This document shows, in pieces, positions 1 to 8,547 of a DNA stretch of 33,937 nt. The translations under genes and the position numbers were made by a program. The notes below the pieces were generated by a model, which worked only from the letters and a program-made list of their open reading frames with translations, did not search any database and was not told the DNA's origin. Source of the DNA: an uncultured Alphaproteobacteria bacterium (GTDB taxonomy: Bacteria; Pseudomonadota; Alphaproteobacteria; Methylaequorales; Methylaequoraceae); NCBI GenBank assembly GCA_902618535.1, contig CACNAV010000011.1, positions 1 to 33,937 of the forward strand, read 5' to 3'. The first letter of the stretch is position 1. Each line of letters begins with the position of its first letter.

Positions 1-107
1 CACCTAAAATCCTTGATATTATGTAAGTAACCTGTGTCTTCATTTATTACTCCATCTCTATCCAAAAAAGCTGCCTTTTGAGAAATTTTAAATTTTACTT
101 GATTCAT
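1..107 (-). CDS. gmhB: D-glycero-D-manno-heptose 1,7-bisphosphate 7-phosphatase (HAD), 5' part only
   Basis: Reading the minus strand from an ATG at 107 gives 35 codons to the window edge with no stop. The peptide holds the HAD motif I as FLDRDGVIN (residues 14-22), followed by E-D-T-G-Y-L-H. The D-R-D-G-V-I-N signature with a following G-Y is typical of GmhB and the related histidinol-phosphatase domain, which remove the 7-phosphate from heptose bisphosphate on the way to ADP-heptose for the LPS core. The nucleophile (D16) and acid/base (D18) are both present. The gene is divergent from dksA with only 44 nt between the starts. The rest lies outside the window, so I cannot separate GmhB from a histidinol-phosphatase by its zinc loop; GmhB is preferred because of the I-N-E-D-T-G-Y context. 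Confidence 0.75.
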   Translation of the reverse strand, partial: MNQVKFKISQKAAFLDRDGVINEDTGYLHNIKDFR

Positions 108-151
108 TTTTTTTCAAATATAAATATAAGCCATAAATTTTATTAATTCTT

Positions 152-574
152 ATGAAAAATAAAAAAAAAGTAATATATGAGCCTAACGATTCAGAGAAGT
201 TTATGAATGCGAAGCAAGTTGAGTATTTTAAAAACCTTTTATTAACTTGGCGAAAAGACATCCTTCAAGAGTCCTCCAATACTTTAGATCATCTCAAAGA
301 AGAATCATCTAATAAGCCAGATAATGCAGACAGAGCATCAATTGAGTCAGAAAGAAATTTGGAACTCAGAACACGAGACAGAGAAAGAAAACTTCTCAAT
401 AAAATTGATAAAGCATTGAGAAAAATAGATGATGGCACTTATGGTTTTTGCGAAGAAACAAACAAACCAATCTCAATAGCACGATTAAAGGCGAGACCTA
501 TTGCCACACTATCAATAGAGGCTCAAGAAATGCACGAAAAATTTGAGAAAATTTATAAAGAAAAAGAATATTAA
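152..574 (+). CDS. dksA: RNA polymerase-binding transcription factor DksA, zinc-less type
   Basis: 140 aa, the usual size for DksA. The protein binds the secondary channel of RNA polymerase and works with ppGpp in the stringent response. The N-terminal part is a charged coiled coil; its tip carries D57-N-A-D60-R-A62, matching the D-x-x-D-x-A motif needed for DksA activity. The C-terminal globular part reads Y-G-F-C-E-E-T (C100), then R-L-K-A-R-P and A-Q-E. The four zinc-finger cysteines of E. coli DksA are reduced to one, as is common in alphaproteobacterial DksA. The ATG at 152 has no clear Shine-Dalgarno, which is usual in this AT-rich window. It stands alone, 64 nt upstream of recA and divergent from gmhB. 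Confidence 0.9.
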   Translation: MKNKKKVIYEPNDSEKFMNAKQVEYFKNLLLTWRKDILQESSNTLDHLKEESSNKPDNADRASIESERNLELRTRDRERKLLNKIDKALRKIDDGTYGFCEETNKPISIARLKARPIATLSIEAQEMHEKFEKIYKEKEY

Positions 575-583
575 AATAATATG

Positions 584-611
584 TTGATTAGTTATTTAAA
601 CTTGTTATCAT
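584..611 (+). promoter_or_regulatory. Putative sigma-70 promoter of recA
   Basis: TTGATT (584-589) and TATCAT (606-611) are separated by 16 nt and match the -35 and -10 consensus at 4/6 and 5/6 positions. The predicted start falls near 618, at the left edge of the LexA box, leaving a leader of about 20 nt. Inference from sequence only; in AT-rich DNA such matches can arise by chance, but the position relative to the operator is sensible. Confidence 0.45.
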
Positions 612-617
612 TAAATA

Positions 618-632
618 GAACATTAATAGAAC
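618..632 (+). promoter_or_regulatory. LexA operator (alphaproteobacterial SOS box) of recA
   Basis: GAAC (618-621), seven bases, then GAAC (629-632): an exact GAAC-N7-GAAC direct repeat, the reverse complement of the alphaproteobacterial LexA site GTTC-N7-GTTC. It ends 6 nt before the recA ATG, so LexA bound here would cover the predicted transcription start and the ribosome-binding region. The second half-site sits where a Shine-Dalgarno would normally be. Confidence 0.8.
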
Positions 633-638
633 ATTGTT

Positions 639-1679
639 ATGGATAAACTTAAATCACTAGAATCAACAATCAGCCAAATAGAAAGAAGTTATGGCAAGGG
701 CTCTGTAATGAGACTTGGAGAAAGAGATGTTGTAGAAATCGATGCTATATCTTCAGGTTCTTTAAGCCTAGACGTAGCATTAGGAATCGGAGGTTTACCT
801 AAAGGAAGAATAGTCGAAATATATGGTCCTGAGAGCTCTGGAAAAACTACTCTAGCTTTACACGTAATTGCTGAAGCCCAAAAAAATAAAGGTACATGTG
901 CCTTCATCGATGCAGAACATGCCTTAGATCCTATTTATGCAAAAAAACTTGGGGTTAATACAGACGAAATGCTTATTTCTCAGCCTGATAATGGTGAGCA
1001 AGCATTAGAGATAGCTGATACATTAGTCAACTCAAGTGCTATTGATGTTTTAGTTGTAGACTCCGTTGCAGCTTTGGTTCCGAGAGCTGAAATAGAGGGC
1101 GATATGGGTGATTCTCATATGGGACTTCATGCAAGACTGATGAGTCAAGCATTGAGAAAGCTTACAGGTTCAATTTCTAGGTCACAATGTCTGGTCATTT
1201 TTATAAACCAAATAAGACAAAAAATTGGAGTAATGTTTGGAAACCCTGAAACGACAACTGGTGGGAATGCATTAAAATTTTATGCTTCGGTAAGAATGGA
1301 TATACGAAGAATTGGAGCTATTAAAGATCGTGAGGAAGTTGTTGGAAATCAAACAAGAGTTAAAATTGTTAAAAATAAACTTGCCCCGCCATTTAAGACA
1401 GTTGAATTTGACATTATGTATGGTGAGGGTATATCAAAGACAGGAGAAATTTTAGATTTAGCAGCAAGTATCGGGCTCGTTGAGAAATCTGGGGCATGGT
1501 ATTCTTATAATGGTGATAGAATAGGTCAAGGAAGAGAAAACGCAAAAAACTTTTTAAAAGATAACTCTGAAATTGCATTGAAGATTGAGCAAGAAATAAG
1601 ATCTCATGGCAAAGAAAATAAGAGTAATGAAGAAAATGAAAAAATAGATGTGGTCGAAGAAGAAATCGCAGTTGATTAA
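639..1679 (+). CDS. recA: Recombinase RecA
   Basis: 346 aa, full length. RecA forms ATP-dependent filaments on single-stranded DNA, performs strand exchange and activates LexA self-cleavage. The Walker A P-loop is GPESSGKTT at residues 63-71. The Walker B strand ([10 protein letters not shown]), the L1/L2 DNA-binding region with the [11 protein letters not shown] segment, and the F-I-N-Q-I-R-Q motif are all intact. The C-terminal ~25 residues are rich in E and K/N, the usual acidic regulatory tail. The start is fixed by the [10 protein letters not shown]-terminus. It is preceded by an SOS box and followed after 33 nt by alaS in the same direction. Confidence 0.98.
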   Translation: MDKLKSLESTISQIERSYGKGSVMRLGERDVVEIDAISSGSLSLDVALGIGGLPKGRIVEIYGPESSGKTTLALHVIAEAQKNKGTCAFIDAEHALDPIYAKKLGVNTDEMLISQPDNGEQALEIADTLVNSSAIDVLVVDSVAALVPRAEIEGDMGDSHMGLHARLMSQALRKLTGSISRSQCLVIFINQIRQKIGVMFGNPETTTGGNALKFYASVRMDIRRIGAIKDREEVVGNQTRVKIVKNKLAPPFKTVEFDIMYGEGISKTGEILDLAASIGLVEKSGAWYSYNGDRIGQGRENAKNFLKDNSEIALKIEQEIRSHGKENKSNEENEKIDVVEEEIAVD

Positions 1680-1712
1680 TAACTGTATTTATTCTTATAA
1701 TGATCACCTATA

Positions 1713-4337
1713 ATGAGAAACTCAAAATACATATCAGAAAATATAAGAAAATCTTTTAAGGATTTTTTTAAAAATAAAAATCATGTCGAAGTTCCTTCAT
1801 CATCTTTAATTCCAAAGGACGATCCCACACTATTATTTACCAACTCGGGAATGGTGCAATTTAAAAATTATTTTACCGGACAAGAAAGCCCAGATAATAA
1901 TAATATCATTTCTATTCAAAAATGTTTACGGGCAGGTGGTAAGCATAATGATCTAGAAAATGTAGGGAAAACCCCTAGACACCACACATTCTTTGAAATG
2001 TTGGGAAACTTTTCTTTTGGTGAATACTTTAAAAATGAAGCCATCGAAATGGCTTGGAATTTTTTAATTAAGGAACTTAATATTGATAAAAAAAAACTAA
2101 TCATTACACACCACAAAGAAGATATAGACTCTCAGAAAATTTGGAAAAAAATTTCAGGTTTATCTCACAATAAGATAATTTCAATTGAAAGTGATGACAA
2201 TTTTTGGTCAATGGGTGATACAGGCCCGTGCGGACCATGCAGCGAAATTTTTTTTGACAATGGAGACAAACTTTCAGGAGGCCTTCCTGGAACGAAAAAT
2301 CAAGATGGAGATCGTTACGTTGAAATATGGAATTTAGTTTTCATGGAATACCAAAAAAATAAATCTGGTTTAAAGAAGTTAAAAAAAAAATGTGTTGATA
2401 CAGGTATGGGTTTGGAAAGAATAACTGCTGTTTTATCAGGAAAAAATAATAATTATGAAACGGATTTATTTGATTTTGTTTTTACAGATGTTGAAAAAGT
2501 AATTGAAACTAAAATAACGAAACAAAATGAAATTCCATTTAGAGTTATATCTGATCATATTAAATCAATTTGTATGTTAATGAGTGATGGTATTATCCCA
2601 TCAAATGAGGGGAGAGGATATGTTTTAAGAAGAATTATCAGAAGAGCAATTGTTCAAAGTAATAAAATCAGGAAAGGAAAAATTTTTCTTCACAAACTTG
2701 TTAATGGTGTAATTAACAAATATTCGGAGCATTATTTTGAGTTAAAAAAATCACAAAGGTTTATAGAAGAAAATCTTAAGAATGAAGAAGTAAAATTTTC
2801 AGAAACTCTACTGACTGGTTTATCAATTTTGAATGATGAAATAAATAAAAAAAAACCAAAACAACTTTCAGCTGAACTTGCTTTTAAGCTCTATGATACT
2901 TATGGATTTCCAGTAGACGTAACTCAAAATATATTAATCGAGAAAGGTATAAAGCTAGATATAAATCAATATCTAGAAATTGTAAAAAAAAATAAAGAAA
3001 GACAAAAAGATTCGTGGACCGGTAGTGGTGAAAAATCAGCTAATAAATTTTTTCTTGAACTTAAAAACTTCGTAAAAAAAACAGAATTTGTTGGTTACAA
3101 TGAAATCCAAACCAAAGCTGAATTACAATGTATCATTTACGATGAAAAGTTTTCAGATGAGATTTTAGTTGATAAAAATAATATTTTCTTGGTTTTTAAT
3201 AAAACTCCATTTTATGCAGAATCAGGTGGACAAATTGGTGATTCGGGTAAAATTACGACCGAAAGTGGAGAATTTATCTGTGATATCTCAGATACACAAA
3301 AAGTAGAGGGAGAAATTTATTTGCATCAGGTTGAAAAAAACCAAAAAAAAAAAATTGTTAAAGGTGAAAGTTATATTTTATCAATTGACAATAGTAAAAG
3401 AAAAAAAATTAGAAACAATCATTCAGCAACTCATCTCCTTCATGAATCTTTAAGAAATATTTTGGGTGAACATGTTCGTCAAAAAGGATCTTTGGTTAAT
3501 GATCATAAACTCAGATTTGACTTTACATTTAATAAATCACTTACTGATAACCAAATAATTGAAATAGAATCATTAGTTAACAAAACTATCAGAACAAATT
3601 TAACTCGTACGGAAGAATTGATGCCGGTTCGTAAGGCACTGGAAAGTGGTGCTATTGCATTATTTGGAGAGAAATACCCTGAAAAAGCAAGAGTTATAAC
3701 TTTTAACTCAACTAACGATAATGAATTAGTTTCAAAAGAATTGTGTGGAGGAACTCATGTTGACGCTACAGGACAAATAGGAGCATTTAAAATTTTGTCA
3801 GATTCATCTGTTTCATCAGGAGTAAGAAGAATAGAAGCTATTACAGGTGAAGAAGTAGAAAAACATCTGAATGAAAAAATATTACTAATAGAGGATATAA
3901 AATTACTTCTCAAAGCATCTGAAAATAATATAAAAGAAAAAATTAAAAATATTCAAACCCATTATAATAAATTAAAAAAAGATTCAGTTAAAAAAATTAT
4001 TTTTTCAGAAAAAGAAATTTTTGGTAATAATCCCCGAATTTATTTTAATGATAATATTGATGACCCAAGAGATTTAAAAAACTTTTCAGATGTAATTAAA
4101 CAAAAATTCTTAGATGGTATTATTGTTTTGGTAAGCAAAAAGAATGATAAAATTTCTTTAGTCGTTTCAATAACTAATAGTTACCAAGAAAAATATAATG
4201 CAATTGATTTATTAAAAAAATTTGTAGAATTTTTGGGTGGAAAAGGAGGAGGTGGTAGGAGTGATTTAGCTCAAGGTGGAGCACCATTTTCTAAAAAGGT
4301 AAATGAACTTAAAAACTTTATTTTAAGTATTCTTTAG
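1713..4337 (+). CDS. alaS: Alanyl-tRNA synthetase
   Basis: 874 aa, normal size for bacterial AlaRS, which charges tRNA-Ala recognised by its G3:U70 pair. The class II catalytic core occupies about residues 1-245 (motif 2 region around R-A-G-G-K-H-N-D, motif 3 at G-L-E-R near 233). The tRNA-binding domain follows, with R-G-Y-V-L-R-R-I-I-R-R-A near 301. The editing domain has its zinc-site histidines in HSATH (570-574) and the CGGTH motif (678-682). The C-terminal C-Ala domain ends with a glycine-rich G-G-K-G-G-G-G-R segment. The recA-alaS-icd neighbourhood is common in alphaproteobacteria. The last 15 nt overlap the 3' end of icd on the other strand. Confidence 0.98.
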   Translation: MRNSKYISENIRKSFKDFFKNKNHVEVPSSSLIPKDDPTLLFTNSGMVQFKNYFTGQESPDNNNIISIQKCLRAGGKHNDLENVGKTPRHHTFFEMLGNFSFGEYFKNEAIEMAWNFLIKELNIDKKKLIITHHKEDIDSQKIWKKISGLSHNKIISIESDDNFWSMGDTGPCGPCSEIFFDNGDKLSGGLPGTKNQDGDRYVEIWNLVFMEYQKNKSGLKKLKKKCVDTGMGLERITAVLSGKNNNYETDLFDFVFTDVEKVIETKITKQNEIPFRVISDHIKSICMLMSDGIIPSNEGRGYVLRRIIRRAIVQSNKIRKGKIFLHKLVNGVINKYSEHYFELKKSQRFIEENLKNEEVKFSETLLTGLSILNDEINKKKPKQLSAELAFKLYDTYGFPVDVTQNILIEKGIKLDINQYLEIVKKNKERQKDSWTGSGEKSANKFFLELKNFVKKTEFVGYNEIQTKAELQCIIYDEKFSDEILVDKNNIFLVFNKTPFYAESGGQIGDSGKITTESGEFICDISDTQKVEGEIYLHQVEKNQKKKIVKGESYILSIDNSKRKKIRNNHSATHLLHESLRNILGEHVRQKGSLVNDHKLRFDFTFNKSLTDNQIIEIESLVNKTIRTNLTRTEELMPVRKALESGAIALFGEKYPEKARVITFNSTNDNELVSKELCGGTHVDATGQIGAFKILSDSSVSSGVRRIEAITGEEVEKHLNEKILLIEDIKLLLKASENNIKEKIKNIQTHYNKLKKDSVKKIIFSEKEIFGNNPRIYFNDNIDDPRDLKNFSDVIKQKFLDGIIVLVSKKNDKISLVVSITNSYQEKYNAIDLLKKFVEFLGGKGGGGRSDLAQGGAPFSKKVNELKNFILSIL

Positions 4338-5540
4338 TTTAGTTAATTTTTTACTTATAATTGTAAATAGTTGGTTTGTGTTTATCCATTTTTGATCAGG
4401 TCCTACCATTAAAGCTAAATCTTTTGTCATATGACCACCTTCAATTGTTTCAATACAAACCCTCTCTAAATTTTTAGCAAAGTTTTTCAAGCTTTTATTT
4501 TTATCTAAATTTGATCTATGTAGCAAACCTCTAGACCATGCGAATATTGATGCTATAGGGTTTGTTGAGGTATCTAACCCGTTTTTATGTTGTAAGAAAT
4601 GACTAGTAACAGTTCCATGTGCAGCCTCAGTTTCAAGAATCTCACCATTCGGACTTAATAAAACAGATGTCATTAGTCCTAAAGATCCATATCCTTGAGC
4701 AACTAAATCTGACATAACGTCACCATCATAATTTTTACAAGCCCATAAAAAGCCACCGCTCCATTTCATTAAACAGGCAACCATGTCATCAATCAATCTG
4801 TGTTGATAAGAAATATTATTTTCTTTGAATATTTTTCTATATTTTTTTTCATAAAGTTCGTCAAAAATTTTTTTAAATGCTTCATCATATTTTTGAAGAA
4901 TAGTATTTTTAGTTGAGAGATATAAAGGAATTTTCCTGTTAAGTGCAAAATTGAAGCATGAAAGGGCGAATTCTCTAATTGATTGGTCAATATTGAAATA
5001 GCTTAAGGCAACTCCAGATGACGGAAAATCATAAATATGTTCGTCGATTATTTGTTTTTTATCAAAACTTTCAAATCTTAAAAATAATCGTCCCTTGTTT
5101 TTAACACTAATTTCTTTTGATTTATATATGTCCCCAAATGCATGTCTTGCTATAACAACTGGTTCATTCCAGTGATTAACAAATTTAGGGATATTATTAA
5201 GTATTATAGGTTCTCTAAAAATTGTACCGTTGATAATGTTTCTAATTGTACCATTAGGTGATGGATATTTTTTTTTTAATTTGTATTCTTTAACTCTTTT
5301 ATCATCAGGTGTAATAGTTGCACATTTAACTCCAGTTTTATATTTGTTAATTGCCTCAGCTGCTTCATAAGTAATTTTATCTGATGTTAGGTCTCTATTA
5401 ATAATTCCAAGGTCAAAAGTAACTAGTTTAATATCAAGAAAAGGTAGTATTAGTTCATTTTTTATCTTTTCCCAAATTACGTTTGCCATTTCATCACCGG
5501 TAATGTCGACGATCGGATTCTTAACTTCTATTTTTGGCAT
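4323..5540 (-). CDS. icd: NADP-dependent isocitrate dehydrogenase (eukaryote-like type)
   Basis: 405 aa, the length of the homodimeric eukaryote-like NADP-IDH found in alphaproteobacteria. It converts isocitrate to 2-oxoglutarate in the TCA cycle and makes NADPH. Visible motifs: S-P-N-G-T-I-R-N (94-101) for isocitrate binding; D251-D252 and the N-Y-D-G-D-V-M-S-D segment (270-278) for the metal; E-A-A-H-G-T (305-310) for NADP; and N-P-I-A-S-I-F-A-W-S-R-G near the C-terminus. The start overlaps the upstream LOG-family gene by 20 nt, so the two are probably one transcript. It converges with alaS, sharing 15 nt, which leaves no room for a conventional terminator between them. Confidence 0.97.
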   Translation of the reverse strand: MPKIEVKNPIVDITGDEMANVIWEKIKNELILPFLDIKLVTFDLGIINRDLTSDKITYEAAEAINKYKTGVKCATITPDDKRVKEYKLKKKYPSPNGTIRNIINGTIFREPIILNNIPKFVNHWNEPVVIARHAFGDIYKSKEISVKNKGRLFLRFESFDKKQIIDEHIYDFPSSGVALSYFNIDQSIREFALSCFNFALNRKIPLYLSTKNTILQKYDEAFKKIFDELYEKKYRKIFKENNISYQHRLIDDMVACLMKWSGGFLWACKNYDGDVMSDLVAQGYGSLGLMTSVLLSPNGEILETEAAHGTVTSHFLQHKNGLDTSTNPIASIFAWSRGLLHRSNLDKNKSLKNFAKNLERVCIETIEGGHMTKDLALMVGPDQKWINTNQLFTIISKKLTKLKNT

Positions 5541-6081
5541 ATCTTTTTTTAAATTCAGATTTTAATTCTTTTAATTTACAAACTCTAAAGTTTTTTTTTA
5601 ATTTATTTTGATCAACAAATTTTTTTGTACTCAGACTTTTCAATAATTCCTCAAGAGGAGTCCAAAAATAATTATCATTCACTAGATAAATTTTTTTATC
5701 AATCTCATTAAGTAAATTTTTGCTTACTACCTCAAAAATTTCATTCAAAGTTCCAATTCCTCCTGGCAAAGCAACAAAAACATCAGATTTATTAATTATT
5801 AATTCATTTCTGGAAGAGAGATCCTTTGTAATAATTAACTCTGAAAAATATTTGGAGTTGGGGTATTCGTCATACAAGCTCTTATTAAAAATACTTATTA
5901 TTTGCAAATTTTTTTTGAACACATTTTTTACTAGTTCAAGCATTAATCCTGTTTCGGTGCCACCAAAAATTAAATTATATTTTTGTGAACAAAACCATTT
6001 TGAAAATTCCTTAACTACTTTAATATTTTTTGTATCATTCCCTACATTTGATCCTAAAAAAACTGCTACATTTAAACTCAT
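5521..6081 (-). CDS. LOG family protein (TIGR00730), putative cytokinin riboside 5'-monophosphate phosphoribohydrolase
   Basis: 186 aa, typical for the LOG/TIGR00730 family of Rossmann-like enzymes that release a base from nucleoside 5'-monophosphates. The signature PGGIGTLNE is at residues 106-114, matching P-G-G-x-G-T-x-x-E, and the upstream R91 in S-R-N-E-L matches the conserved catalytic arginine. The first glycine loop (F-G-G-T-E-T-G-L-M, 39-47) replaces the more common G-G-G-x-x-G-L-M. In bacteria the physiological substrate is often AMP or a damaged nucleotide; cytokinin production should not be assumed. The gene is first in a two-gene transcript with icd. Confidence 0.88.
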   Translation of the reverse strand: MSLNVAVFLGSNVGNDTKNIKVVKEFSKWFCSQKYNLIFGGTETGLMLELVKNVFKKNLQIISIFNKSLYDEYPNSKYFSELIITKDLSSRNELIINKSDVFVALPGGIGTLNEIFEVVSKNLLNEIDKKIYLVNDNYFWTPLEELLKSLSTKKFVDQNKLKKNFRVCKLKELKSEFKKRYAKNRS

Positions 6082-6143
6082 AAAAATAAAGATGGTGGAA
6101 AATAAGAATTTAGTTATATTATAAAATTAAGAATGTGATTAAA

Positions 6144-7085
6144 ATGAAAAAAGAATTTTTATTGTTATCAGCACTTATAAGTTGTGCAATATTTGTATAT
6201 TTAATTTACCCTATTTCAGATTTAAAACAATTAGATAAACAAAATGTTTCTGAAAAAAATATGGTAGATACGCTTCAGACCAATGAACTCACTCAAAATA
6301 AAGACAACATTGATTTAACATTTGACATAGTTAGGTTAGATAAAACAGGTGATGTGGTAATTGCTGGCAAGACAATTCCAAACATAAAGGTAGATATTTT
6401 GGATGGTAATGAAATCTTAGCGTCAGTTTTTTCTGATTCAAATGGGGACTGGGTTTGGATTAGCGAGAACCCTTTGCCTGAGGGTATTAAAAGATTTAAT
6501 TTAAAACATTTTGATGGAGAGCATGAATTTTTTTCACACCAAAATATAATAATATTAAGAGAAAAAAATAATTATTTATCATCTAAAATTCTTAAATTTT
6601 CCAAAAGTAGTAGTATTGAAATTATAAATAATAATAAAAAAATTTTAGGTTTGTCGCTGGATATAGCTGAATATCTTGACGAAGATAGTTTAATGTTGAC
6701 TGGAAGAACTAAGCCAAATGCTAAAGTTAAGTTATATTTCTCCGACAACTTTATAAAAGATTCAACATCAGATAATCGTGGTGTATGGAAAGTCGAATTG
6801 AAAAATTTTGAATTTACGAATAATAATTTAATTGTTACTACAGAAATTGAAGGACAAAAAATTAAATTAAAAACAAAGATTTTTGAGAAAAAAATTGATC
6901 CTAATTTTATTTTTGAAAAGGAAGTTATTGTAAAAAATGGAAATAGTCTTTGGAGAATTGCACGAAAAACTTTGGGTGGAGGAGTTTACTATTCTGAAAT
7001 CTATAAGAGTAATATGAAAGAAATTGAAAATCCTGATCTTATTTTTCCAGGTCAAGTTTTTAATATACCTAACTTAAAAAAATAA
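6144..7085 (+). CDS. Membrane-anchored LysM protein with Ig-like repeats
   Basis: 313 aa from ATG 6144; a GTG at 6135 would add three residues but has no better ribosome-binding site. An N-terminal hydrophobic segment (residues ~5-25, L-L-L-S-A-L-I-S-C-A-I-F-V-Y-L-I-Y) is a signal anchor. Two similar extracytoplasmic beta-rich repeats follow (each with V-x-I-A-G-K-T / L-T-G-R-T-K-P-N-A-K-V ... G-x-W), resembling bacterial Ig-like domains. The last ~52 residues form a LysM domain (V-K-N-G-N-S-L-W-R-I-A-R ... N-P-D-L-I-F-P-G-Q-V-F-N-I-P) that binds peptidoglycan. This layout is widespread in alphaproteobacteria and is likely periplasmic. It lies 6 nt upstream of psd and is likely co-transcribed. 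Exact function unknown. Confidence 0.85.
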   Translation: MKKEFLLLSALISCAIFVYLIYPISDLKQLDKQNVSEKNMVDTLQTNELTQNKDNIDLTFDIVRLDKTGDVVIAGKTIPNIKVDILDGNEILASVFSDSNGDWVWISENPLPEGIKRFNLKHFDGEHEFFSHQNIIILREKNNYLSSKILKFSKSSSIEIINNNKKILGLSLDIAEYLDEDSLMLTGRTKPNAKVKLYFSDNFIKDSTSDNRGVWKVELKNFEFTNNNLIVTTEIEGQKIKLKTKIFEKKIDPNFIFEKEVIVKNGNSLWRIARKTLGGGVYYSEIYKSNMKEIENPDLIFPGQVFNIPNLKK

Positions 7086-7091
7086 TTTATT

Positions 7092-7808
7092 ATGAGTGAA
7101 AAAAAACCATTTAGTTTTAAAAATATAGTAAATCAATTAGAAGATTTAAAAAATTTTTTTCCACCAATTAATACTGCTGGATATCCATTTATAATTTTAT
7201 TTGCATTATTAGCCTTAATTTTATCATTAATATCGGACTTCTTGGGATGGATTGGTGTTATTTTAACTTTGTGGTGTGTCTATTTTTTTAGAGATCCTGA
7301 AAGAGTTATTCCTGGAAAAAAAAACATTATTATTTCACCTGCTGATGGTAAAATTTTGTTTGCTGGTCCGTCAAAAGCCCCAGAGAATTTGAGTGATAAT
7401 AAACAACAAGATTTGAATAAGGTTTCTATATTCATGAATGTTTTTAATGTTCACGTTAATAGAATTCCAATATCAGGAAAAGTAATTTGGTTAAAATATG
7501 TACCAGGAACTTTTTTAAATGCTTCGTTAGATAAGTCGAGTGAAGATAATGAAAGGATGATTGTAAAAATTGAAGTTTCAAAAGGTATTTTTATTTATGT
7601 TGTTCAAATTGCTGGACTTATTGCAAGAAGAATTAAATGTGACTTAACTGAAAATGAATCAGTTACAATTGGTCAAAGGTATGGGTTAATTCGTTTTGGA
7701 AGCAGAGTAGATGTTTATTTCCCCAAAGACTTTAATATATTGGTAAATAAAGGTCAGACTTCAATTTCTGGAGAAACTATTTTAGCTGATTCAAACTCAA
7801 CAAAATAA
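7092..7808 (+). CDS. psd: Phosphatidylserine decarboxylase proenzyme
   Basis: 238 aa, the short alphaproteobacterial (PSD-A) type. It decarboxylates phosphatidylserine to phosphatidylethanolamine. Two hydrophobic segments (about 30-50 and 51-66) precede the characteristic F-R-D-P-E-R-V-I-P. A-D-G-K (84-87) and N-V-F-N-V-H-V-N-R (117-125) hold the conserved Asp and His. The self-cleavage site is R-F-G-S-R with G203/S204, where S204 becomes the pyruvoyl group; this is the G-S form rather than L-G-S-T of the E. coli enzyme. pssA follows 22 nt downstream, so the two consecutive steps of PE synthesis are together. Confidence 0.95.
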   Translation: MSEKKPFSFKNIVNQLEDLKNFFPPINTAGYPFIILFALLALILSLISDFLGWIGVILTLWCVYFFRDPERVIPGKKNIIISPADGKILFAGPSKAPENLSDNKQQDLNKVSIFMNVFNVHVNRIPISGKVIWLKYVPGTFLNASLDKSSEDNERMIVKIEVSKGIFIYVVQIAGLIARRIKCDLTENESVTIGQRYGLIRFGSRVDVYFPKDFNILVNKGQTSISGETILADSNSTK

Positions 7809-7830
7809 AAAATTTTATCTATATAATGAC

Positions 7831-8547
7831 ATGAAAAAATTATCGTTAAGAAGCTTAATTCCTAATTTGTTTACATTTATTTCACTAACCTTAGGCTTAA
7901 CTGCTCTAAAATTTGCTATTGAGAACAAATGGCAAATCTCTGTATCACTGGTTATCTTTGCTTCTTTTCTTGACAATATTGACGGAAAAATTGCACGATT
8001 ACTCAAGTCTAATTCAAACTTCGGTGTTGAGCTTGATTCTTTGTCTGATTTAATAAGTTTTGGTGTTACTCCGGCAATAATTGTTTATCTATGGTCTGAA
8101 TCTATGTCAATTCAAGGTATGTGGGCTATGGTTATTTTTTACGCTATTTGTTCAACATCAAGATTGGCAAGATTTAATATCTCTTCTCATGAAAATCAGT
8201 CAAATTCAAAAAAAATTAAGTTTTTTTCTGGCATTTCTACACCAGCAGCAGCTGGTCTTACTCTTCTACCATTAATGTTTAATTTTAGATTTAATATTGA
8301 TTTTTTTATAAACACCTATTTCATAAAGTTTTATTTAATTATCCCGTCAATTCTGATGATTTCTAACTTACCTACTTATTCTTTAAAAGGTATTAAATTC
8401 GAAAAAAAGTTGTTACCTTTTATTATTATATTATTAGCTAGTTTTCTATCATTACTTCTTACTGACTTTTGGTTGGCTATGATAATTTTAATTACTACGT
8501 ATTATTTAACCATCCCTCTAGCTATTTATGACTTTAAAAAGATTTAA
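7831..8547 (+). CDS. pssA: CDP-diacylglycerol--serine O-phosphatidyltransferase
   Basis: 238 aa integral membrane enzyme making phosphatidylserine from CDP-diacylglycerol and L-serine, the substrate of Psd just upstream. The CDP-alcohol phosphotransferase motif D-G-x2-A-R-x8-G-x3-D-x3-D is perfect: D51 G52, A55 R56, G65, D69, D73. Several hydrophobic helices follow, including a very hydrophobic C-terminal third. The N-terminal S-L-I-P-N-L-F-T-F-I-S-L matches this family. The 3' end overlaps the convergent RND gene by 14 nt. Confidence 0.95.
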   Translation: MKKLSLRSLIPNLFTFISLTLGLTALKFAIENKWQISVSLVIFASFLDNIDGKIARLLKSNSNFGVELDSLSDLISFGVTPAIIVYLWSESMSIQGMWAMVIFYAICSTSRLARFNISSHENQSNSKKIKFFSGISTPAAAGLTLLPLMFNFRFNIDFFINTYFIKFYLIIPSILMISNLPTYSLKGIKFEKKLLPFIIILLASFLSLLLTDFWLAMIILITTYYLTIPLAIYDFKKI

